DNA of 64,000 bases from assembly GCA_021234155.1 (NCBI GenBank), contig JAJEKV010000006.1, forward strand, positions 18,635,920 through 18,699,919, written 5' to 3'. How positions within the stretch are numbered: the first letter of the stretch is position 1; the number at the start of each line of letters is the position of its first letter. This document shows positions 46,817 to 55,714 of this stretch, one piece after another. The notes beneath the pieces were generated by a model. That model was given only the letters and a program-made list of their open reading frames with translations, was not told the DNA's origin and ran no database searches. The DNA comes from Isoetes taiwanensis (lineage: Eukaryota > Streptophyta > Lycopodiopsida > Isoetales > Isoetaceae). The position numbers and the translations under genes are program-made.

Positions 46817-48217
46817 ACGAACGATTTTGGTTGGCGTATATTTGCATCCACTTGTTGGACGGATCTTTTTATCTGTGGCAATGGGTGCATGATAAATTTA
46901 ATAAACAGATGGAGGAATGTTGGAACAAATGCGAAAAATGATGAGAAAAGATATACAGAAAAAACAAGGAGGACTTGGAATGACTTCCTCTTGCTTGAGA
47001 AACAACTGCCAGAGGAGCTATGTGTTCAATTGGACAACTGTTGGAAAGAAAACAAGAATAGATGGATGTTTGGGGCAATGCCATACTTGACAGCAGTGGG
47101 AGCATTCAAGATTGTGAAGGTGGGGTTCATGAGAGTTGGGCATACACATGATGATGTAGATGCATTCTTCGGAACTTTCTCTACCAAGCTCAAGAGAGAA
47201 AATATGACTAGTCTCCCTGAACTAATAGATATGCTTGAGAGCTGAATAATCCAATGGCTTTCTTGATGGATGAGGTTGCAGATTGAAATCATTTGTCGAG
47301 GGATACTTATTGGATGGTAAGGATCAGTTGACATGACACACAAAGCCACTTTAGTTCAAGTTTTGGGTCAGGGAGGGAATACCGATCATGCAATATAAGT
47401 GGAGACTAGGTGATAAGTTGTGGATGCCTGTACAAGGAATCGAGTTGTGGCAAAGAGGGGCTACAGGTGAAGTTCTTATTCCTAGAGGGAAGCCAAAACC
47501 ACTCTCTCCCTTCAAGACTATTAAAGACTCTAGCCAACTAGTGAAGGGCATCAAGGATTATATAATGCACTGGGAGGATGTTCGAAATGGAAAGCACACC
47601 TCCTTCCTGAAGAAAAATCACATGGACTCCCTAATCAATTATTGGGAGAAAGTTTGTGACATGCTTAGAAACAGAACAGCCATGTGGGGGGAAGCTAAGA
47701 GACGGGTTCTTACCAGAGTCTAGATGGAAGGGTTCTCATGGAGCAAGCACATCAAAGAAAGTTGACTTGGGTCCTAACAATGGCTCCAAGTGGTTTGTGG
47801 GAAGCAAGGCCTCAAAGCCGAAGTGGTTTGATCTTCCTGAGTGGGATCCTTTTGAGGACATCAAGGAAGGATACTTTGTGCTAGTAAGGCCTGACGATGA
47901 GGATTGTCCAACATGGTTAGGGGTGGCACTTTCTGATGTTACCACCACCATGCCTGATGGAGAGGAGTTCAATAGGAACCCCCGGATTCCGGGTTCAATA
48001 TTGGGAACCCGTTGGAAGGCAGAAGAGGGGCAACTTGAAGGAGCAATATACCGACTGCTGGGAGAAGAAGTGGAGGGAAAATCATGCTGATCCTCAAAGG
48101 AGGGAATTTGTGGAGTGTGTGGTATGGTCATATCCAACTTGTCACATTTCAAAGGACAAGACCCACAAGGTCCCCAAAGGGGAGATGGACAAAGCCATGA
48201 GCAAAACCTCCATGCTA
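46817..48217 (+). pseudogene. DUF7869-type transposase-like relic
   Basis: Plus-strand frames at 46889-47245, 47388-47723 and 47656-48090 look like pieces of one protein. The first holds LCVQLDNCWKENKNRWMF...VKVGFMRVGHTHDDVDAFFGTFSTKLKR. This matches the DUF7869 pattern as I remember it (DNC..ENKN, then VGHTHxDIDxxF), a family widespread in plants, algae and invertebrates and usually found in transposon-like genes. Conserved acidic and histidine residues suggest an RNase H-like nuclease, but that is inference. The middle piece begins with IMQYKW; the last has WDPFEDIKEGYFVLVRPDDED and W-G-rich sequence. The frame shifts at least twice and no start region is seen, so it is decayed. No terminal repeats were found. 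Confidence 0.5.
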
Positions 48218-48492
48218 TAGCAACCTCCATCTTGTATGAGGGTAGATAAAATTAAGAAGCTTGAAAACTTTTCTCAACTTCGTGGTTTGTAATATTTATG
48301 GGAAAACAAGTGACCCAATTCTTGGTGTATGATGTGTAATTCTATACAAGCATTCAATTCAAATTTTATTTTATCATTTAGTATCGTTCCATTTTCAAGC
48401 ATAAAGTAAGTAGTTAGACAATAGTTAAATAGTTGGAAGGAAATTGAATACAATTTCTAAGGAAGATAAATGTTTTTAGCCAAATTGGACCA

Positions 48493-48561
48493 TTGCTTCA
48501 GAGTTACGCCTGAACCACTCTTGGCAACCCCAAAATGCCCCCAGGCACAATACTAGAGCAA
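48493..48561. repeat. ~70-nt fold-back hairpin, copy 1
   Basis: Arms TTGCTTCAGAGTTACGCCTG and CCAGGCACAATACTAGAGCAA-type sequence at the two ends pair imperfectly. The loop shares CAAAATGCC with copies 2 and 3. A long A-run (about 48584-48619) follows. Confidence 0.6.
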
Positions 48562-48586
48562 AGGCCCTTGCTAGACCCCCAACCCC

Positions 48587-48623
<37 letters not shown>

Positions 48624-49044
48624 GGGTGAGAGGACCAATAAGGGTATCGAACTTAGGAACACGAAATTAGCTAGGATAACATCTTGAATCTGTCCGAATT
48701 CGACAAGACAAAGTGAGTGACCAATGATATATTGCTGGCAATATAGGAGGTAACAGATATGGAGATCGTCCAACACTTTGAGGACACTTTAGCATGTGCC
48801 TTGCGTGCAAGGCGGATCATCTGGCATGCCAAGAGACATGCAATTGGCATGTTTCTTTAAATATAGGTAGATATAAAATATTATACAATTTTGTGAACTC
48901 TGTATAAAATTTTTTGATCTTGTATAAAAGACCTTTTTTTAATATAGAAAGTTCAAATTTAAGTATATAATTGTCTCATTTTGTGTGATTCATCATGTTC
49001 TAATTTATTTTAATTGCAAATAATGAAATAGCAAGTTCTGAAAA

Positions 49045-49105
49045 TTGCTCCAGAGTTGTGCCAGGACCACTTTTACGGAGGTCAAAATGCCTCCTGCTAT
49101 AGCAA
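49045..49105. repeat. ~60-nt fold-back hairpin, copy 2
   Basis: The left arm TTGCTCCAGAGTTGTGCCAG is conserved. The right arm is partly decayed (CCTGCTATAGCAA). The loop contains ACCACTTTTA and CAAAATGCCTCC like copy 3. Confidence 0.6.
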
Positions 49106-49235
49106 CTGCCGTGTTTTCATAAGTTTGATGATGAATTTCTGAAAATAAAGTATGTGTATAGGCTAACTAGGAGTAGAGTTGGATTATGCCCTTACTTTTA
49201 CATTTTGGATTTATCTTGCCCTTCAAACAACCCAA

Positions 49236-49304
49236 TTGCTCTAGACTTGCGCCAGAACCACTTTTAGCCTTTTCAAAATGCCTCCTGGCGCAACTCTAGA
49301 GCAA
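49236..49304. repeat. 69-nt fold-back hairpin, copy 3 (best preserved)
   Basis: TTGCTCTAGACTTGCGCCAG pairs with CTGGCGCAACTCTAGAGCAA, 19 of 20 positions plus one offset. The loop of about 29 nt contains ACCACTTTTAG and CAAAATGCCTC. Confidence 0.75.
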
Positions 49305-49488
49305 CCCAAAATTTGATACTTAGTAATTTAAACTAGACAATTCTAAATGACCTTCAAAATTATTGCATTTGGAATCTTTTGACTATCTAGAACATGTTCT
49401 TGACACCCAATTAACCTAGAAACACCATATATTTCCCCAAAATAATCAAAAGTTTTCCAAACTCTAGAATTTCTGAATCAGGATTTCT

Positions 49489-50950
49489 CTATAAATAGAA
49501 GCATAACCCTAGTACATTCTTACAAGTTTGTTCTCAGCTCTCAAGGCAATTTTACAAGTGCCAGAGGCGCTTCACTCGTCGTTTTCATAACCCTAGCTGC
49601 TAGTGCAACATGGCCACCAGCTCCTTCATTGAATGTTACAACATCTCTATAATCCTTTACAAAAGGAACTTGATGTCCATGCAACCTTAGCTGCAACCCC
49701 CTTTTACCGGCCTATTTTGCTAGAATTGCAACAGGAAGTAGGTCCCAGTATATCAATTACCCCCTTGCATAGAATATTTTATACCAAAGGACTCCCTCCA
49801 TGCAGCTCTGAGTCGTGTGCCCAACATTGCCAAGGCATTATCTAATAGATCCTTACGCGTGCTCGGCTATCATGACAATGACTATCAGGCGGACGAAGTA
49901 CTTTTTGTACAATGTTGCTTTAGCCTTATTCCTCTTATAAAGCCTAGAATATCGTAGGTGAACCATCCATTCAGCCAACGCCCTTAGCTTCCAGGGGGAG
50001 CAACAGATGCTTCTAGAATAAGGAGACATCTCAGGAAGAACGGATTGTTGAAGACGAAGACTTCATCGACATAGACCCCCAAGAGGAACGGGAGATTGCA
50101 GAGTGGAGTAGCTATCCTTAGAGTCTGTTGATCCTAGTTGAAGCACTCCATCACAAGCCTATCCCCCATCATCGAAGGTCAAGAATATCTCTTTTTGAAT
50201 GACATCACGAATCTTCTGGAATGCTTGGAATGAGAATACAGAGCCGACGAACTCTTGCCACTCCTACAACAACAGGAAGACTTGGATAGCTTCATTGACA
50301 AGGAGGCACAAGATTTTCCAAGGATGGTTTGAGAAGCGGAAAGCTACACAGGGCAAACCATCCTAGACTTTGAGGCATATAGCAGGATAGATGACCCCAT
50401 ATCCGATGAAGACTTCATAGCACTCAGGAGTAGCTAGGGATTAGAGGCAAAACCAAGAGTGTACTCCTACCAACGTTCCCTATATCAACTTCCAGACCTC
50501 GAGGAGTCAAACTTTCAACCCTTCGATCACTTCACGAGGACCATGAAGACTTCATGACGGTGCACATATATGAGTACACCGTAAGGCACAGGGGTAGCAC
50601 TTAGGTATTACCTTTCGGCCCTTACAGATGGCAGAGTCATTGTCTTCCATCAAGCCTTCAGCCCACGAGGAGAAGAAGGAGTGCAAATGCTCATGGCACT
50701 CTCAGGTTTGGGGAGACATACAAGGCTGGCCAATAGGATTAACCACGTTATCTTACTGAAGCGGTCCATGCCCTCAGCATCTTCGACTTCACGGTCTTAC
50801 ACCTCCGCCAAGGAAGACAAGTAGTGATGGTGGCACACGACAGATATAAGAGTTGAAGACCTAGTGTCAGGCATCCATGGGGGTTTTTTAAAACTTAGGT
50901 CGAAGAGTTGGCACGATCAAAGTGAAGAAATTTCTTGAAGATCATCCAGA
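49489..50950 (+). other. Unidentified decayed transcription unit behind a TATA box
   Basis: TCTCTATAAATAGAAGC (49489-49505) is a strong TATA-type promoter word with a plausible leader after it. The next 1.4 kb is less AT-rich than its surroundings and reads in short plus-strand pieces. These include ATLAATPFYRPILLELQQEV (about 49.7 kb), an acidic EDEDFIDIDPQEEREIAEW (about 50.07 kb) and VFHQAFSPRGEEGVQMLMAL (about 50.65 kb). I recognise no domain. An old retroelement or pararetrovirus-like copy is possible but unsupported; it is broken many times. Confidence 0.35.
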
Positions 50951-51256
50951 TCACCGGTGATCAATTGTATTATCCACAAAATATTATCTATGTATCAGAT
51001 ATATATAGAATGAAATTATGACTTGTTTTGTTTTATAAATGTTTGTTGATATCATTATTGGCAACAACTAAACAACTAAACAACAACTAAGCTCATAATA
51101 GGTGTAATGCAATGTATGCCACAAGGATGCACGGGCATATCAGAGTGGCGCACACTAACCAATCTTAAGGAGAGGATTAGCGCCCAAGAGCCTTATTTCC
51201 AGATCCCGTCATGCAGACACCCAACTAAGGTCAGAAGTTCAAGAGCTATGGCAACA

Positions 51257-51918
51257 AGAAACTAATGTACCAATAATATGGACCAATACCAAGCCCAAAA
51301 CAGCACGTATCGTGGCAATGGCACACTCAGATTCAATAAGTGCTTGGGTTAGCAGGAATACCGGAGGAAATAAATCCATATTCTTGCCATTATTTGAAGA
51401 AACAAACAAAAAGGTTGTATTCACTTTAGCTTTATTTTGAACAAACCATCAAAAAATGACACCTCTTACCAACAATAGATGAACAAGAAAATAAACATGC
51501 AAAGAAACTTCCATTTCAAAGACAAAATGTACCAGTAATATGGACCAATACCAAACCCAAAACAACATGTGTCGTGACAATGGCACACTCAGATTCGTGT
51601 TAGCAAGAATACCTTGTCCAATTATATCTCCAAGGCGTCAAGCCAAGCAAGGATGAGTTCATTCGCCTCAACGAGTTTTTCTCAGGAATGGTGAGATTGA
51701 TTTGCAGTCAAGATCAAGAATGAAGATTCACTTGGTCTGACACGCTTCAAGTAATAATAGGAACAGTTTTTCTTGTGTTAGGAATGTTGAGTTTGATTTG
51801 TGGTCAAGGTCAAGAAGGAAGACTCACTTGGGCTTGCCGCACTTGAAGTAGTAGACGATTGATGCAAACTACCTGATGATGTTGCTCGAACTAGCACCAA
51901 CGGCCGCCAGGTAGTTTC
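51257..51918. repeat. Upstream segmental duplication, copy A
   Basis: 51380-51918 is homologous to 54087-54637 over ~540 bp at high identity by eye. The word ACCAATAATATGGACCAATA and what follows also occurs a second time inside copy A (51269 and 51537). The 3' part of copy A runs on to a CACGTG-containing block (51980) that has a counterpart at 54743. Confidence 0.8.
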
Positions 51919-51979
51919 CATCAGCAAATTGGTATGCTGATGGAAACCATCTAGTGGCGCACTAGAACTAGAACCTCCC

Positions 51980-51985
51980 CACGTG
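51980..51985. promoter_or_regulatory. G-box core CACGTG, copy A
   Basis: CCCCACGTGGCC; the equivalent position in copy B is CTCACGTGGCC. Confidence 0.5.
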
Positions 51986-52985
51986 GCCACCAGGTTGTTT
52001 GCTTGTGCACTTTGTGCCGGGTTGGCTTGATAAATACGGGAGGTAATAAATTTACGGGAGGTAATCCGACATATGCTAACAGTAAAATTCAAGAATGTGA
52101 GGTGAAATGCAAGAATGCCACATAAAAACTGATAACAACTCCGTTTAAATTTATCTTAACCTACTTTTACGTATCTTAAATCATAGTGCAACACTTTGTT
52201 CACTGTGCCTATTTTATATCTCAAGTATCCGTAAATCATAAAGTTATTCATTACACAATATCATATATGTAAGTTAGCTTGAAGTATTTCCCTCAGTTCT
52301 ATAAATTGACCTGCACAGGTTCGTAAACAAAACTTTTGGCCTAAGAAAACGACATCCTGTGTTCATATACAAAAGACTCGACATGAAACGATGAAACAAA
52401 ACCATGAAAATACACTTTCATGCCATTGGAAGGCAACCCCTCATGCGCAATACCTTGTTATTGTTAGTGGTTGTGTCCTGTGATAAAATCCAATTTCTTC
52501 AAAAGCATATACACCTTATGATGAATGTAAAGCAAGCAACCCATTATTCTTGTTATTATTTGAAGAAACAACAAAAGGTTGTTCATTTTAGGAGCGTATC
52601 AAAAAATGGCAAATTTTGTTTTCGTGTGTTATGGGAGATATTGTTTTTTGGTTTGGAAAAAAAAAAATTCAAAAAACATTGGCCAGTTCATGAATGACAT
52701 ATAAGCCTTCAATAGCACAAATCCCATAACATACCAAAACAAAAATTGTTATTTTTTTTTCGATAAAAAAACAACTGGCAACAATCTAGTTCCAGTTGTT
52801 TGCAAAGAAAATGGAGCTTTCCATGTATGGTTGTTGACAATGGCTTTTTGCTATTTTATTTTTATTTTTTTTTAACCAAGATAACCACAAGATAAAAATT
52901 AGAATTTTCTTGTTGAAGTGACAACCATAGCTAAAACAACAGGGAGCCATATCCAAAACCAGCTGTAAGAATTGCCAGCTCATCT

Positions 52986-52995
52986 GCCACGTGGC
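52986..52995. promoter_or_regulatory. Perfect G-box palindrome GCCACGTGGC
   Basis: The same 10-mer as upstream of the transporter gene. It lies in a stretch (52.97-53.7 kb) with open frames on both strands and a pyrimidine-rich tail but no recognised gene. Confidence 0.45.
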
Positions 52996-54080
52996 ACTTA
53001 CGTGTCTAAATGCCCAGGCAATGGACCACATAACTCTAATGCTGGCTATGGTGGATCCACAGAGGCGATGGACCATGGCGAGAAATACAAAGCCAAATCA
53101 AATTCTCTACAAATCCACCGAATCTCTGGCAAACCCTCACCAAAAAATTTATTCACAAAACTGTATGGGTCCAATTTGATGACAAGAAACTCTAGCAATA
53201 AATTGGCTATGGTGGTTCTCATGTTTTTTGCCTTTTTCCTTGGCATGCAGGCTTATTACACCGATCTATCAGTCTTTTGCCACGAAACCAAGCTTCTGCA
53301 CTAGAGATTACGATGGGTTTGCACATACACCGAGAATTAAGAAACCAAATCAAATGAAACAATCTACTGCCATCATCATCACTGATGCATGGATCTACTT
53401 TTTTATGCTTGTAAATCGATCTCGTTCTTTTCAGACCTTTGGCCATTTTTTTGCTGATTAGGGAAAGATGCTTCGTCACCGGACTTCAACTTTCTATTTT
53501 CCTTCGATCTACTAGCTTATCCTTATCTCCTTGTCGTCCCTCTGCTTCTCCATCTGTTATTCGCCAAACCCTTGTTGCCCCCTACTTCATTCAATGCCCG
53601 CCATTCTCCAAATCCTTGTTGCCCACTTGTTCCCCATCTAAGCTACTCCTCCCCCAAATCCACCATCTCTCTCTCCCTGCCCTTGCCCCTGATAAGGAAC
53701 TAAAAAAAGATCGATGCATTTTGTTAAATGTGGCTTATATATTATATATAGTAGTTTATACAATGGTTTGGCATATAAAATCACGCACAAAAATCATCCA
53801 TTCTTAATTTTTTTCCCAACCAAAATTTTGGTAAAAAGCATTTGCCAATATAATAAAAAATCAGACGTGCACTTCAATTCATTAGTATGAGATATAAAAT
53901 ATATACATGCTCTTTTCTCTATCAGTAGAGATCTAATCTCAAGCTAAATATAGATGAGCGGCCAAAGATGCACAAGTCCAAATAGTATGGTTGTGCTACC
54001 ATTTATGTTGTTTGTGGTTGTGTTACCACGTCTTGTGATAAAATCCAAACTTTTCAAAAGCATACACTTTGTGAAGAAAT
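52996..54080. other. Intergenic, no gene recognised
   Basis: Open frames at 52972-53304 and 53439-53807 (plus) and 53219-53479 (minus) look coding-like in places. One has a hydrophobic stretch LAMVVLMFFAFFLGMQA near 53.22 kb. I find no domain, so these may be chance frames or a decayed gene. The 3' part has diffuse similarity to the 52.4-52.6 kb area (TTTCAAAAGCATA word). Confidence 0.3.
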
Positions 54081-54640
54081 AAATCCATATTCTTGCCATT
54101 ATTTGAAGAAACAAACAAAAAGGTTGTATTCACTTTAGCTTTATTTTGAACAAACCATCAAAGAATGACACCTCTTACCAACGATAGATGAACAAGAAAA
54201 TAAACATGCAAAGAAACTTCCATTCCAAAGACAAAAGGTACCAATAATATGGACCAATACCAAGCCCAAAACAGCACGTGTCGAGGCAATGGCACACTCG
54301 GATTCAACAAGTGCTTGGGTTAGCAGGAATACTTTGTCCAATTCGATCTCCAAGACGTCAAGCCAAGCAAGGGTGAGTTCATTCGCCTCAATGAGTTTTT
54401 CTCAGGAATGGTGAGCTTGATTTGCAGTCAAGATCAAGAATGAAGATTCATATGGTTTGACGCGCTTCAAGTAGCAATAGGAACAGTTTTTCTTGTGTTA
54501 GGAATGGTGAGTTTGATTTGTGGTCAAGGTCAAGAAGGAAGACTCACTTGGGCTTGACGCGCTTGAAGTAGCAGTCGGTCGATGCAAACTACGTGACGGC
54601 GTTGCTCGAACTAGCACGAGCGACCGCCGAGTAGTTTCAA
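54081..54640. repeat. Upstream segmental duplication, copy B
   Basis: Direct repeat of 51380-51918, in the same orientation and about 2.7 kb away. It continues into the G-box-bearing block at 54743. It ends about 1.0 kb before the COI1 start codon, within reach of its promoter. Confidence 0.8.
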
Positions 54641-54742
54641 CAGAAAATTTGCCTGCATTTACTTTGGCAAATCGGATATTTCCAACTTTAATCGGATATT
54701 CTCGGGAGGAACCCCCTAATTTCGACCCTTCTAGGACCTCCT

Positions 54743-54748
54743 CACGTG
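54743..54748. promoter_or_regulatory. G-box core CACGTG upstream of COI1
   Basis: In known plants MYC2-type bHLH factors of the jasmonate pathway bind CACGTG. Its presence ~970 bp before COI1 permits feedback control, but a 6-bp word alone is weak evidence. Confidence 0.4.
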
Positions 54749-55019
54749 GCCGCCAGGTAGTTTCTATAAGCACAATGTTGCCACATTGCGTAGCAGCCTG
54801 GCAATGCAAATACAACGTGTGCGCACTGTGTGAGGAAAAAAACACGAGAAACAATGGAGAGCGGAGATCTAACGCCATTGCAAATCCACGGTCCTGATAA
54901 TGCGAGATCCAGGTAAAACCTGTGTGGACTTTGGAGAGCAGAAGAACCATCAAAAAAACATACTCCCGTGTGGTTTGAGCCCTACCTTTTCGCCTTGTCC
55001 CTGTCTCTGATGCTCCCGT

Positions 55020-55714
55020 CAACAAATCTGTTCTGTTCCTCAATTTGCAGCCGATCTGAAAGGGTTTTTCCACAACCGACTTGATCTGCTACTGCCCATT
55101 TCGTTCTCAGCTTCTCTTTCGTTGCAGTAAAACTCTTTAGCAACCAAGTGAGTATTCTTTCGGGTATTTTCAATTCTGTTCGCAGACCCCCTTCTTGTTG
55201 GATTTCCACTTCAGAGCCGGCCTTGACTTTCTCGGCTGTTTCTTATATGCCTATCAATCTCTGAAGGTTTCTAAAACTTGCAGATATGGAGTCCATGATT
55301 CTGCCAGTTCGCAGGCCTCTTTGTTTTATGCAGAGGCGGCAATGATGAGATAAAATATTGCTGCATCCAAATGGTGGGTACATGCAGCTTGTTATTTTTT
55401 GTTTTAGGTCACTGCTACTTTAATTGACATTTCTGCTGTTTCGAGGCGCCAATTTTATAAGAATTTTTTGTTTCCACTCTTGGAGTGTTTCTCTGCTAAC
55501 TTCAGTAAGCCACAGTTTTATTTGTAGATCCGGCAAATGTACTCTTCATCTGCTGCCAGGGAGTTTTGGATGATATTATACGAAGGTTATGTACTTCATG
55601 TGGCAGCTTTTAGTTGGGCTATGTCATCCAGCTTGCTTGAGTTTCTCCTATTTCGGTGTCCCCTGGTCTAGAACAAAGTTTGGGGACTTACTATAGCTGA
55701 GTTCAGATTCTGAG
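55020..55714 (+). other. Putative spliced 5' leader of COI1 with short upstream ORF
   Basis: Splice-like sites suggest leader introns from about 55147 (donor GTGAGT) to 55283 (acceptor CTTGCAG) and from about 55371 (donor GTGGGT) to 55528 (acceptor TTTGTAG). An upstream ORF of 19 codons, MESMILPVRRPLCFMQRRQ, runs 55286-55345 in the leader exon between them. Such a uORF would be expected to lower translation of the main frame. All boundaries are consensus-based guesses. Confidence 0.35.

Noticed and set aside
48584-48619. Long A-run as a LINE or SINE tail
   Set aside because: No element body precedes it on either strand apart from the fold-back hairpin, so it was left as simple repeat.
52972-53304. 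Chlorophyll-binding-protein-like frame (LAMVVLMFF...MQA)
   Set aside because: The resemblance is limited to a generic hydrophobic LAM stretch; the conserved upstream LHC motif is missing.
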